64,000 nt of DNA from Talpa occidentalis (GCF_014898055.3 NW_023603184.1:151160149-151224148); one strand, 5' to 3'; positions 35,364-46,702 are shown, counted from the stretch's first letter. A program made the numbers and translations. The notes: a model not told the origin generated them from the sequence alone.

Positions 35364-36799
35364 AGCCTAAGCATCCCAGCAGGCCAGCTGGGTTTCACTA
35401 GCTAAGCAGAGATCATCAACGTACTGCAGGAGCACGCACCAGAGCTCATGCCAGAAAAGCTGCAAGATTCGCAGCAAGAGCCTCCCAGAACAAAGTTGGA
35501 GAGTAACTGAGTCTTTCCACTAGTGTGGGGGTTTTCCTATTCAAATGCAAAAGGATGCTGACTGATGGGTGTGACACTGAGACAAAAGACGGCATCTTCA
35601 AGGAGGCCTATGAGAGTCTATGAGAGTCTGTGGCTTATCCAAAAAGGCCGAGTATGTTGTTAATGACAGGGGCCTTCAGGTCTCTGGAAGGAAAGTGGTA
35701 GAGGTGGAGCAGGGGCCTTGGCTGATCGGAGGGTGGAGGGATTTCAGTCACAGGCCGGCATGGGGTTGATGGGCCAGGAGAGTTTGTAGGGATACAAGGA
35801 AGCGGCAAGTCATCCTGGTGGGGTGGGGTGGGTCACCCTGATGGATGGGTGGTAGTGGACTGAGGACTGTGGTGGCCATGCACAGCAAGGACCTGACTCT
35901 TCCTGGCCTATACTACAAATGTGGAGCCAAGTGGGTCCGGTCTGGGCAATCGTCAACCCTCCACACAGGGAGACTGATGGGGGGCCTGGGGAACCTGTGA
36001 CAGCTTTCCACACCACCTGAACTATGGGGATGTCAAGAGCTCCTCCTGGAGGCCAGTTTACCTGGAAACTAGGCCACTCTACCTGGCACAGGGTTTGAAG
36101 TTTTTTGTTTGTTTGTTTTTAGGGGTTAAGGCAACCCCATAATCCTCTTGGTATCCCTTTCCTTAAAATTTTTGATCATGCAGTGACGGTCTGTGTGTTT
36201 ACTCTGAGTCCCTCCTTTTGTATTTGGTGGCACGACAAGGGAAGGGGCGCACACAAGGGCACTCGTCTGGCCGCATCTCTCACGGAACCTTCGGTGTGTC
36301 TTAGCTATGGCGAGGCGGTCTACCCCCTGCGCCAGGCTGTCCCATGAATGGGCCGGTCGCCGTTGTGCTGTATGACATCCCCACAGAACCGCAGTTTCAA
36401 GCCCACTCAGTCCCCGCAGCCATAGCTGTGGAGATTTTTCACACCCCCCTCATCAGAAAACAGTCGTTTGGAAGTGATTGCATCTCCCTCCCGCGGGAGT
36501 CCCAATCTGGCCTCAAAACTGGACCCTGGGAGGTGATCAGGCTCCCCCTCCCTTCCATCCGCTGGTACGGGCCTATCCTGGGCAGGGCCCTTGGGGTCTT
36601 ACTGTGTCCTGAAGCCTCTGGCGCTTTCATCCACCTCTCCCCAGAGTCCTGCAGGGTGCGGCAGCAGTGGTTGGCTGACCCCACCCAAGGAAGGAGGACC
36701 ATCAAACGAAGGCAGGTGGTGCCACATCATTCTCCTCGGGGGCGGCCACGGTCACCGCCCCGACTTCAGGCCTGTGGCACAGGGACCAGCGCAGCCGGC
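35364..36799 (-). pseudogene. Decayed gamma-type ERV interior (gag/pol remnants)
   Basis: Read on the minus strand from the PBS at 36,800 downwards. At about 35,435-35,395 it encodes LQYVDDL, the YVDD-type catalytic motif of reverse transcriptase, followed by CLASET. Just upstream is an EAL..NLAAFLA stretch in a different frame, so the pol is frameshifted, and stop codons interrupt it. The 35,600-36,750 part would correspond to leader and gag but is too decayed for domain calls. A 177-codon plus-strand frame at 36,344-36,877 runs antisense and into the LTR, and I regard it as spurious. No functional protein is expected. Confidence 0.6.
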
Positions 36800-36817
36800 T
36801 TCCCGGTCAGGGAACCA
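36800..36817 (-). other. Retroviral primer-binding site, Glu-tRNA type
   Basis: The minus strand reads TGGTTCCCTGACCGGGAA. This is complementary to the 3' end of tRNA-Glu and starts four bases after the LTR C end. Glu-primed retroviruses are gamma-like (HERV-E type), in agreement with the RT motif downstream. Confidence 0.75.
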
Positions 36818-36821
36818 AAAA

Positions 36822-37220
36822 TGTTGCCACAGAAATTCCTTCAGGAAACCAAGCATCCCTCAGAGAGGAGGAGGTAAAGTCTTTATTAACGCCGTGGGCT
36901 CAGAGGAGATCCTTCTCCACAGTCTGAGCCCCAGCAACCAGCCAAAGGATATTTATTGCCTAAAGCCAGGTCCGTTATCACTTTAAATCCAGCGGGGATG
37001 AGGAGCCTTCTAAGTGGTTATCTGGGGTGCACGAGTCAGGCGTGCGGCCTTGAGAGTGTTATCTGCTGTTCCCTGAAACGTTACAGTCTGCAGTGAGGCT
37101 TTGTTTCCACTTAGACATTTCCCACTTCATGTCCAGGACGTGTCACTCCCACGTGTTAACATGAACAAGGAGCTCAATAGGAAACAGGCAAAAAGACTTG
37201 CTGGACCTGGTACTTCAACA
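36822..37220 (-). mobile_element. LTR family C (399 bp), 5' LTR of the minus-strand ERV
   Basis: The minus strand begins TGTTGAAGTACC and ends TTCTGTGGCAACA, with TGTTG/CAACA inverted ends. Internal AATAAAT and AATAAAG signals lie at about 36,950 and 36,890. It abuts a Glu-type primer-binding site, so it is the 5' LTR of the provirus. No 3' LTR was recognised. Confidence 0.7.
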
Positions 37221-37915
37221 AAGGGATACCCCGAAAGCCAGCCACCACCAGCATTAAAAACGCGCTCAGAGTCCGTCTTTGGGGCAGCGTAAGCCAAAGG
37301 ACGGTGAGAGGCGTCCCCCGCAGCTGAGTGCAGGGACCCCAGGGCCGTGGCCACGCGGCTGCCGGTGGGCAGAAAGCGGCCTCGTGATCTCTGTGCCCAA
37401 CGGCCACCGCGGGCCTTGCGCTGGCTCACGAGACTGTGTGGACAGAGCAAAAAGATGTGAACTGAGTGTCCGGGGCAGCAGGGCCGCCAAGGCCGCGCCC
37501 CGCTGGCCACCACGCGTGGGCCGGTCTGACGGGCCGGCAATGGGACGTCCGCGGTGAGCGTGGCGCGGCGCCTGCAAGAGCAGGGCCTCCCTCAGCCTGT
37601 ATTGGACGGAAGCCACCAGACATCCCAGGCTCCTTCTCCAGGACAATCACGGCGCCGCCAGCACCGCAGCCAGCCCGTGCCTTCAGGGGCAGGCCGCGTG
37701 CTCTTGGGAGGGTCGTGGCTGGGGAGGGCGCGAGGGCACCTGGGGCCGGCGGGCAGGCTCCACGTGCAGCCTCTCCCGAAGGCAAGTCGGGGGCGGGGGG
37801 GGAGGGCGTGTCGTCTGTGCCAGCTCCGAGGCTGCTAAGTCTCATGTGAAGCGTGAGGAAGCGTGGGGGCCGATCTACTGTGGGCACCGGCCAGGCCGTG
37901 GGCTGTGCGACCGCC
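37221..37915. other. Intergenic, 3' flank of the OR6B2-like gene
   Basis: GC-rich unique-looking sequence between LTR C and the OR stop codon. No gene or repeat was recognised, and no clear polyadenylation signal for the receptor was found. Confidence 0.45.
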
Positions 37916-38854
37916 CTACTGCGAAGCTTGCCTGAAGCCCAGGGTCTTCGTCAAGGCATCCTTGAACTCTTTGTTCCGCAGACAGTAGATCAGAGGGTTG
38001 ATGATGGGAGTGAGCACGGTGTACACGGCCGAGATGAGCTTGTTGGAGCTCCGGGAGTCGATGGCCTCAGGCCGGACGTACATGAAGATCATGGCCGTGT
38101 AGAAGATGGTGACCACCGTGAGGTGGGAGGCGCAGGTGGAGAAGGCCTTCCAGCGGCCAGTGGCCGAGGGGATGCGCAGGACGGCCAGGGTGATGTGCCC
38201 GTAGGACAGGACGGTGGCGACGAGCGGGAACACCAGGATCATGAAGGCCAGGATGAAGTCCACCAGCTCCGCGGTGGAGAAGTCCGTGCAGGCCAGCTTG
38301 AGGATGGGGGAGATGTCGCAGAAGAAGTGGTTCAGGACGTTGGAGCCGCAGAACTTGGCGCTGGAGATGAAGTAGACCTTGATCACGGAGATGCCGAAGC
38401 CGCTGAAGAAGGAGAAGACCACGAGCCGGACGCAGAGCCCCGTGGTCATGATGACCTGGTAGCGCAGGGGGTGGCAGATGGCCACGTAGCGGTCGTAGGC
38501 CATGGAGGCCAGGAGCACGCACTCGGTGCACACCAGGGAGCTGAAGAAGTAGAGCTGCGTCATGCAGCCCACGAAGGAGATGCGGTTGTGCCGCAGCAGG
38601 AAGCCGCCCAGCATCTTGGGGATGATGTCAGACACGTACCAGACCTCCAGGCAGGACAGGGAGCACAGGAAGTAGTACATGGGCCGGTGGAGGCCCACAC
38701 TGCTCCAGACGGTGACGACGATGGCCAGGTTCTCCAGCAGGATGAAGAGGTAGGTGAGCAGGAAGAGCAGGAACAGCGCGTACTGCAGCCCGGGCGCCGT
38801 GGGGAAGCCCAGCAGGATGAACGCGCTGACCTTGGTCACGTTCTCCCCCTTCAT
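37916..38854 (-). CDS. Olfactory receptor, OR6B2-like, intact single-exon ORF
   Basis: Encodes a 312-residue odorant GPCR expected in the ciliary membrane of olfactory neurons, signalling through Golf. The start chosen is [14 protein letters not shown]. The frame stays open upstream, but family members begin here and there is an N-glycosylation site (NVT) at residue 5. Visible hallmarks are GN-equivalent LLENLAI in TM1, [22 protein letters not shown] at the TM3 end, the conserved extracellular-loop Cys residues, [10 protein letters not shown] before TM6, and [15 protein letters not shown] in TM7. A splice acceptor CCCGCAG lies 15 bp upstream of the ATG, as is usual for ORs with non-coding 5' exons. 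The tail [14 protein letters not shown] and position next to NDUFA10 favour OR6B2 over OR6B3. Confidence 0.93.
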   Translation of the reverse strand: MKGENVTKVSAFILLGFPTAPGLQYALFLLFLLTYLFILLENLAIVVTVWSSVGLHRPMYYFLCSLSCLEVWYVSDIIPKMLGGFLLRHNRISFVGCMTQLYFFSSLVCTECVLLASMAYDRYVAICHPLRYQVIMTTGLCVRLVVFSFFSGFGISVIKVYFISSAKFCGSNVLNHFFCDISPILKLACTDFSTAELVDFILAFMILVFPLVATVLSYGHITLAVLRIPSATGRWKAFSTCASHLTVVTIFYTAMIFMYVRPEAIDSRSSNKLISAVYTVLTPIINPLIYCLRNKEFKDALTKTLGFRQASQ

Positions 38855-38869
38855 CCTCCTTGCGGGGGC

Positions 38870-40614
38870 CTGCGGGCAGCGTCGGGCAGGAGTGAGGGGC
38901 TGCAGGGCGGGGGGAGCCCCGTGGGGGAGTTCCACCCAAGCTGGGCCTGGCTCACGAGCAGCTGGGGGAGCGAGGACACATCCCAGCAGCAGCCAGAAAT
39001 GCCCTGGGCGGTGCTTGCAGACCTGAGGGCAGAGCGGGAACCGGGGTACAGCTTTTCGGCGGCGGGGAGGGGGTCTCAGCCTGGACGAGGGGCTGGGCCA
39101 GCTGCAGCAGGGGCGGCCGGGTGGTTGGAGCTTGGGGTCTCAGGCTGCATCCCACCAGCTGGTCCCCTCCCACCCCACCCCACAGCCGCGCCAGCCACAG
39201 CAAAGGCTGGTTTCATTTACCGTCCCCAGCACGTTAGAGGCGGCAGGGCTGGGCTCAGCGGGCAGCGTCCTGGCTTGGGGAGGGCCCCCGGGGTGGCGAG
39301 CAGCTGTAACGGTCCTGCCTGCCTCCCTTGTGGGACCCCCAGACCCCTTGTTCTCGGGGATGATGTCTTGGAGCCAGAGTTCCTGCTTGTGGGGTCCTGT
39401 GGGGCGCCCACCAAGGGCAAGTGTGTGAGGAACCTGCCAGGGAGCCAGTATCGGCTGAGGACAGCAGGCGGACACGATGGCCAGGTCAGCACGATCGGCT
39501 GGACACCTCCCCGGAAAGATGAGCAGACGGTTGGGCAAGAGAGACAACACAGACACCGTGCTCTGACCAGCGGGGACAATGGCCCTGCAGCACCCCCGGT
39601 CGCCCCAGCGCCCACCCGGTAACGCGCCCACGCCCGTGCACGCCCGACGTGCTGGCCGCCTCCGCGCTGACAAACCGAGGCCCTGTGGGCGGCGCGTCAC
39701 TGCCCGGCGCAGCCCCTCCAGCTCCACTCCGACCCTGACCGTCCTCCCCGCGGGGGACACCGCCTGCCATTCGGCCGCCCGCAGGGCCCGAGGGGCTGCG
39801 GCCAGTGAGCGGGTCCCCGACGCCCGGGCCATGACCGCTGCCCCCACCACACGCACGCACACACCACAAACACAGCCTCGCACACGCAGTCACAGCCACA
39901 CAGCCACACCCTCACATTCACACGCCTACTAGGCGTCCACCCCCGCCGACCCCCGCTCACCCCCCACCACTGCCGCCCCCAGCTGCTCACCCCCGCACAA
40001 CCCCGCACACGGAGGCCGCGGGCCGCCAGCTCCTCCGGGCAGCGCGAGCGTGGCCTCCACACCCAGACACTCCTGCAGGCGGGCAGTCCGCTCTGGAGAG
40101 GGGCCTGGGGGCCTGGGCGCTGCCAGTGCACCAGGAGCGGCTGCGGCTCTGAGGTCGCGCAGAGGGGCTCAGCGCTGGGCGCTGACGAGCAGCAGGCATG
40201 GCTGTCGGACCGGGTGCAGCTGGGGTCCCGGACACCAGCGCCGCCACCTCTCCTGCCACCCCTGGGTTGGCTGAGGTCCCCACCAGAGGTATGTGGCCTA
40301 GCCAGGGGTGGGAACAAGAATGAACCCCAGAATGTGGTGGGGCGACAAGAGGCTCCTGGGGCCGGAGTGTCCATCCTGGCGGCACCGATACAATGGTCTG
40401 GAGCCCCAGGCCAGGGTCCCACAGGGGTGTGGGCAGCCAGGCGGACCTCAGGGTCAGTGGACACGCAGCGGCCCGGCCACCCAGAGCCCCACGAACACCC
40501 CACGGCCCCGGAGGGCGCTGCCTGCAGTGGGCGCAGAGCAGGCAGGAGGCGTCCGGCAAGGGCTGGGGCTGTGGGGTGAGGATCGGCTTTCCCGCCCCCG
40601 GCACTGGCACTGGT
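38870..40614. other. GC-rich intergenic DNA between the ORs, part 1
   Basis: No gene recognised. A CA-rich microsatellite-like stretch is at 39,845-39,930 (CACACGCACGCACACACC and following). The plus-strand frame covering 37,853-39,622 is the antisense of the receptor plus its flank. Confidence 0.5.
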
Positions 40615-40925
40615 GGTGGCCCCTGTGGCCCTGCATTCGGGCCTGATGGGGGCACCCAGAGGAGGTGTGGCGTGCAAAGGTGGGCACACCTGGGCGGAGA
40701 CGGGGCTTATAGGGGTGGCGTCACGGACACAGAGACAGGGCAACAGCAGAACCAGCAGAGAAGCCGACACCACGAGAGACGCCAGGAGCCCAGAAAGGGT
40801 GAGGACCCGCGGGGGCTGGGAGGCCTGCCAGCCCCCACCCCTCCCACCCCCCCGCCAGCCGTGGGCCTGGTAAAAGCTCAATAAAAGCCTGAAAAAGCCA
40901 CCGAGGGCTCGAGGACTCTCCTGTA
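40615..40925 (+). mobile_element. LTR-like repeat, copy 2 (shared with 9,560-9,885)
   Basis: Shares with copy 1 the CCTGATGG-GGGCACCC block, a TATA-like GGGCTTATAGGGG, GCGTCACGG, and CTCAATAAAAGCCTG followed by AAAAAGCCACCGAGG. The two copies are in the same orientation, about 31 kb apart. They show considerable divergence, so the family is old. The ends are uncertain. Confidence 0.55.
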
Positions 40926-43900
40926 CCCGTCTGCCCGGATCACAGTGATCCTGCCCTGTGACCTCCTGCCGCTGCAGGGCCACCCCCCACAGGCAGCACC
41001 CAACTGGCTCTCAGAGGAGCCCCGGTGGCTGTCGCGCCAGAGGCCAGACCCACAGGAGGGGGCAGAGCCCCTGCCAAGGGGGACACCGGGGTCACGAGGA
41101 GGGAAGAGACGCACGTGCCAGGAGGGGCCGCTGCGGGCGGCGGCTGTGGGGCTCACACGCTGGGTCCTGCCAATGCCCCACCCTGCCCGGCCCGAGGGCC
41201 TTCTCCGGGGCACACGTGGGGTGGAGGGTGGCACCACCTCAGACCACGCAGAGCCCATCCAGGCCCTGAAGGGCAGGCGGTCATGGCCGCTCGGCCTGGC
41301 TCCCTCCCCCACGCAGGGGCCCGCCCCCACCCGCCTGCTGGCCTCAGCCGGAGGTGCACGGGCTCACCTGGGCTCACCTGGGCACCCCGGGGTGCCACCA
41401 GGACCATCTTGCGGGCCCCCACCGCCCGCCCCAGGGCCCCGCCAGAGCCCACGCTGCGCTGCTTCCCTGCTCAGACGCTCGGCTGGGGCGGGGGGCAGGG
41501 GCATGCTGGGGCTGGCTCTGCTGTCGGCCCTGACACCCCCACTCGCGCTGGCCGCCGGGCGCTGAAGGAGTTTGAGAAAATGGCCAGAGTAGGAAGGTCA
41601 GTCTAACCCGTGCCCTGAGCTGGCCGCACACCAGCTGAGGGTGCCCTCCCGGGCTCTGAGGGCGGAGCAGCCTCGTCTCCAAGACCAGGGCGGCCGAGGC
41701 GCAGGGCAGCTGAGCAGGGAGCAGGCGGGCAGCGGAACCGGCGAGCGTGCAGTGGGCGCGTCCCGCTGGCCCCCTCTCTGCTGTCCTGCCCGTCGGTTCT
41801 CAGGCCCTGCGAGGGCCCCAGGGAGACCTTCCCTCCGGCGCTGCGAGCGGCTGGTGGGGCTCGGGCCTGGCTCCTGCAGGGGGGGGCGCACAGAGCTGGC
41901 CCTTGGTGGGGCAGCTGGGGCCAGCGGGGACTCCGGCCGCACTCGACCTAGCTGAGGAGGGAAGCGGGAGGGGCGCAGGCGCAGAGGCCAGACTCGCGGG
42001 GGCACCGCCTGGGTGTCCTGGCCATGCTGTCTACGGCCGGCGGCCTGAGAGTCGAGTGAGGGAGCGTCTGGCTGAGAAGGAAGTTTCTGGAATGGAGCCG
42101 TTGGTGCAGCGCCTGCCCGGCCCGCCGTGTGTGGAGGCTCAGCCGGGCCGGGCAGCAGCCCACACGGGGTCCAGCTCCAGGGGCTGCGCCGCACCCTGGG
42201 GCTTCAGGCGCGCCGGCCACTGGCCGAGAGCTGGGCAGTGGCGGGGAAAGCGGCCCCGGGTCCTTGAGGCCGGCCGCGCCCGGCCGTGACCTCTCCCTGC
42301 CGAGCGGCCAGGCTGCGGCCTCGAGCCCCGGCGGCTCCTGGTCTGGGCTGACGGCCAAGCGGAGCCGGGCACCGGAGCCCTCGCCGGTGGCCTCTCCCGG
42401 ACGCCGGACGGAGCTGCCCCCTCTCTCCTGTGGGCAGGTTGGGGCTGATCTGGGGGGGCCCGCAGACCCTCGGACACCCGCAGCATCTCACGGGCAGAGC
42501 CTCGAAGCCACGGCCGGCTCCCTCCCGCCCTTTCCTGTGGGGCCCGAGGGGGAGGGGCCGGGGGTCAGCGCCTCCCGCAGTGAGCGCCTGGGGGCTGCAG
42601 GGGCGGCCCCTGCCGCCAGCTAAGAAGGCCCCGGAGAGAAGAGTGAGCCCCCCGAGGGGAAGCCGGGGGCTCGGCAGGGCGTCCGAGTGCCCTGAGCGCC
42701 CTGGGCAAGGAGTGGCAGCGTCCTCTGCTCGCTGGGCCTGCCCGGGCAGCTGGGTGTCACGCTAGGAATTGGGGGGCGGCGCGGTAGCCCGGGGTGCACG
42801 CAGCCAGCTGCGCCGTGAGCCCTGGTCCTGCACAGCGTCAGCCGCAGCCTGGAGCTCGGGTGGCCACGGAGCTGCCCAGGCGGCAGGGCGCGCCGGGTGC
42901 TGGTGCGGCTGCGGGGGCCCCACGTCCAGGGCGGGCGTCTGCCTCGCGGCTCCTCTCCCTCCCCCCGCTCTCCCCCCACAGTGGCTCCACCGTGAGGCAC
43001 ACGCAGAGTCCAAGGGCACTCGCGGCGACCCGGCGGGGAAGCGCCGGCCCTACCTGGGGCTCTTGGCCCGGCCGGGAGGCGGTGGCTGCGGGCGGGAGCA
43101 GCTGCCCGTGTCCAGCGGTCCAGCCGGTGCTGCGCCCAGCGGCTCCGCACGCTCCAGACACGGCTGCCCGAGCCGCTGGGTTGGGGGGGGGCTGCGTGGC
43201 CTTTTCTGCTGGAGCGCGGGGGACCCCAGGGCCCAATTACCCAGCGCTGCCACCACTGCCCAGGCCACCAATTAGCCGTCCTGGGATCTCTGGGGCCAGG
43301 CGCCCCAGCCACGGGGGTTGCCCGGGAGAGTGCTCGCCCCGTGGCCCTTGTTTGGCCGCATCCTCGCCCGCGGGGAGCCTGGCTGTGTTCCGCCCCCGCC
43401 AGGGCCTGTCCCCGGGTGGGTCCGGCTCCCACCAGCCAGGGGCCAAGGCGGGCGGGCGGGTGTCCCATCCCGCGGGGCGGGGGCAGCGGCCGTTCTGGCG
43501 CAGCAGGGCGGGGGCCAAGCCAGAGCAGGGGTGGCCCCGCAGCGCCTCTTGTCAGCCGCGCAGCTCCCAGGTGCCCAGAGGACTCGAGTCGGGCCTTGGT
43601 CACCCCAGCTCAGAGCCCCCACTCTCCCCTTGTTCCGAGAGGGGGTCTCCTTTCTGGCCTCACCCTGACCTTCTCCCTTCTAATTCTGCTCCAGAGCCCC
43701 TCGCGGCGGCTCCCAGGACGTGCTCCTCCGGGCGGGAAGCTTCTCCCTTCACCCTCGAGGGGCTCCCCGGCTCTCGCTCAGAGGCCTAGGCCGGGGCTGC
43801 TGGGCCAGGCACCACCGGGGCTCAGAACCACAGAAGCTCTCGGCTCTCAGTCCGGACGCCACATCGGAGGCTCGGCGGGGGGCCTTCCCGCCCCTCCAGA

Positions 43901-44249
43901 CTCTGGGGCCGTGGGCGTCCCTGACCCTGCCCCCGGCCCGCCCTCCCCTCCAGGAGCACAGCCCCTCGTGCGCGGCTGCCCGGGCAGCGCCCCCAAGCCC
44001 CTCCGTGTCCACCCGCAGGGACCCCGGGAGGGTGCGGGTCCCAGGGCCTGCCCCGGCGCCTCTGAGGCCGTTTCTCGGCTGACCACAGCCGCTCCAGCGC
44101 CTCCTCTTCACGCGTGCTCAGTGTCCTCCTCGCAGACACTTGTTTCTCCCCTCGGGACAGTCAGACCCGAGCGGATTTTGTCTGTTTTGTTCATCATGAC
44201 GCTTCAGTTGTCTCAGTTGAGGCTGGCGCATTGCGGGCACTTAGACGAG
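40926..44249. other. GC-rich intergenic DNA between the ORs, part 2
   Basis: Strongly GC-rich, with no recognisable exon chain or repeat family. Open frames of 100-330 codons on both strands overlap heavily and have no conserved motif. Confidence 0.5.
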
Positions 44250-44455
44250 TGAGTGGCCAGTGGGGGAGTGGACAGTAGGTGAGTGGCCAGTGGGGGAGTG
44301 GACAGGTCGGGGAGTGGCCAGTGGGGGAGTGGCCAGTGGGGGAGTGGCCAGTGGGGGAGTGGACAGGTGGGGGAGTGGCCAGTGGGGGAGTGGCCAGTGG
44401 GGAAGTGGCCAGTGGGGGAGTGGACAGTGGGGGAGTGGACAGTGGGGGAGGGAGT
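44250..44455 (+). repeat. 15-bp minisatellite GTGGGGGAGTGGCCA
   Basis: About 13 copies of a 15-bp unit, with a second variant GTGGGGGAGTGGACA interspersed and some 20-bp spacing irregularities. With a period divisible by three, all frames remain open. I regard these frames as non-coding. Confidence 0.92.
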
Positions 44456-45964
44456 GAGGGGACAGGTGAGCAGGTGGACGGATGAGGGAGTCCCTTCAGA
44501 CCAGCGGAAAGTGACTGGGTGGCTATTGTGCAGCGTGATAGAAACTCTGCACCCAGAAACGCCTCCCCCAGGCAATGGTGACCCCGTATCTGGCCTCAGC
44601 TTTACTGGACACCCTAAAAGTGATGGGCGGGGATCCTGGCCCTGTTGCCCCACGGCTTTCCCCCAGGACTCTTGTCCCCCGGAACTGGTGTCCCCCAGGA
44701 GCCAAGGTGAAGGCATGCGGGTCTGCCCACCACCTCGAGCCTGGGGGGGTGCCCGAGCCTGGGGGGCCCTCCAGCACCGCGCCTGGGAGGTGGGGCTCCA
44801 GTGCCCCACCCCGGAAGCCCCAGGTTTGAGGTTCCTGACTGCAGGCCCAGGCGGGGTCAGGGAGCGGGCAGCCCTCCTGAGGCTTCATCCCCGCTGCCGC
44901 CCCTTCAAGCTTCCTCAGCTCAGAAGCTCTGCAGTGGGGCGAGCTGCCTGGCCCGTGCGCGGCACCCCCAGAGCCGGTTTCGCCCAGGGTCAGGCTTTGG
45001 CTCCCTGCCTGGGAACAGGCTTAGGGGCATCAGCCGGGCACCCTGCCTGGGAAGTGGCAGCGGCAGCGATGGCAGCGCCAGGAGCCCCCGGAGAACAGTG
45101 TCGTCTGCGCCCGGCGGGGGCATCACCGAGCCCAGCGGCTGGCCCAGCTCTCAGAGCTGGGGCACCACCTCCCAGGCGGTCCTCGTTGCGACCCTCCCAA
45201 GCCTCTGTCTCCCGGCCCGCCGGGCCTGGAATCTCTGTCATGAGCTGACAGCGGCGGGACAGGAGGTGGGTGCCCCGGTGCCGGGACCTGCCCAGGTTGC
45301 CGGATTCCCCACCCGGGCCGTGCCAGGCTGGGCGGGACACAGGGCAGGTGATGGGCATCTCTGCCCGTCTGGGCTGCAGGAGGGAGGAACCAAGGGGGAG
45401 AGCGAGGGGGCCGGGAGCTGCTGCCCCGCCAAGCGGCCTGTGCAGCGGTCTCCGGAGCCTCCGTGGACCCGCCCGCCCTGCCCGCGGCCCATGCTGCCCC
45501 TGCGTCTCCTCGCCGCGCTGGCCGGGTGCCTCCCGGCTGCTCTGGGCGTCCCCAGAGGTGCGGCAGCTGGGCTTGGGCCTGGGCATGCAGGGGAGGCCCC
45601 TGCACCGCGGGCCTGCCCAGACTCCGACGGCGAGCTGGCCGCGCCCCCTGCTCATGCTCAGGTGGCAGCTCCCTCGGGACCCGGGCAGGGCTCCCGGGAA
45701 GGAGGCTCGAGCAGGCGCCTGGCTGCTCGGCAGGCGGCAAGGGTCGCGCTGATACCCGGGGAGGCGCTTTGCCGACTGCCCCCCAGGAGCCAAGCTGGGC
45801 TCTGGGTCAGGGAGAAGCGGCAGCAGGTCCGGCCACAGCTCGCAGGTGTCACGGTCGGCCTGGGCTGCTCACCTTAAGGACACCTTTACCTCTGCCACCT
45901 CTGGGTGGGCCAGGTACCTACTGGGAGGGGAGGGCTGGGCCCATTCACCAGGGTTAGGGGAGAA
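44456..45964. other. GC-rich intergenic DNA between the ORs, part 3
   Basis: No gene established. At 45,491 on the plus strand an ATG opens a signal-peptide-like MLPLRLLAALAGCLPAALG within a longer GC-rich frame. There is no recognisable mature protein after it (see findings). Confidence 0.45.
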
Positions 45965-45980
45965 CCTGGCTGGGAGCTTT

Positions 45981-46285
45981 TTTTTTTTTAAAGAGGCATG
46001 TATTTTTATTTATTTATTTATTTATTGTTTGTTTGTTTATACAAGCACTGGGTACAGTCAGAAGCGCGGGAGGGTGAGAGAATTCACCAGAGCAGAGCTG
46101 GGAGCAGAGCAGGCAGAAGGACTGAAGTACACTGCTGAGGGGAGCAGCGGGCGGCAGGAGAGGTCTGCGCGCCATGTGGGACCCTCCTCCGGTGGCCGGG
46201 GAGCAGCCGGGGATCGAACCGGTGCTGCAGAGGCCGCAGGCAGCTTCGCAACCCAGGGCTCAACTGCTGCGCCACTGGGGAGGCT
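45981..46285 (-). mobile_element. tRNA-derived SINE, subfamily A, perfect TSD
   Basis: Reverse-oriented full-length copy with head complement CTGCTGCGCCACTGGGGAGG and a long A/T-rich tail. It is flanked by a perfect 16-bp duplication CCTGGCTGGGAGCTTT at 45,965-45,980 and 46,286-46,301, which marks a recent insertion. Confidence 0.93.
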
Positions 46286-46301
46286 CCTGGCTGGGAGCTT
46301 T

Positions 46302-46702
46302 AAACAAAAGTCCACAGGTCCTTGCAGCTGCCAGCATGCTTTGCTTTGGGGGTGCCTGGAGGGCATTTGAGCACACAGCCGCTATTTTGGATTTTTAAAA
46401 CACTGGGATTCATTTAGGACTTTAACACCTCCGTGACCGACTGTGTTTCCTGGAATGTGCAGGGAATTTTAATTAGATGAGGAACCGTGGGTCAAGCTCC
46501 CCTTTCTGAAAGGCACAATGAGGAGGACGGGGGGCAGACAAGACCGACCCCCACGCATGAGTGCAAGAAGAAAACCGAGGTGGGAGTAGCTTTTCACACA
46601 GAGCGAGCCCTGCACGCGCCTGGATCCCCGCTGCCCGCGCCGGGGCCGCCTCAAGAGGCCTCTGCTGTCAGAGGAGGCTCGGGAGAGAGCACCGAGCGTC
46701 TG
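46302..46702. other. 3' flank of the OR6B3-like gene
   Basis: About 400 bp with no recognised gene or repeat. A minus-strand poly(A) signal for the receptor was not found. Confidence 0.4.

Noticed and set aside
36344..36877. A 177-codon plus-strand frame
   Set aside because: It runs antisense through the ERV leader, primer-binding site and LTR C. No conserved domain was recognised.
38855..38935. Upstream in-frame extension of the OR6B2-like ORF (and 47,642-47,827 for the OR6B3-like ORF)
   Set aside because: OR6B proteins start at M(K/S)GENVT. The extensions differ completely between the two copies and contain the splice acceptor.
37853..39622. A 589-codon open frame on the plus strand antisense to the OR6B2-like gene, with a similar 405-codon frame at 46,487-47,704
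   Set aside because: Both are the antisense of GC-rich OR coding sequence. They look alike only because the receptors are near-identical, and they have low-complexity His/Gly/Asp/Glu composition with no known fold.
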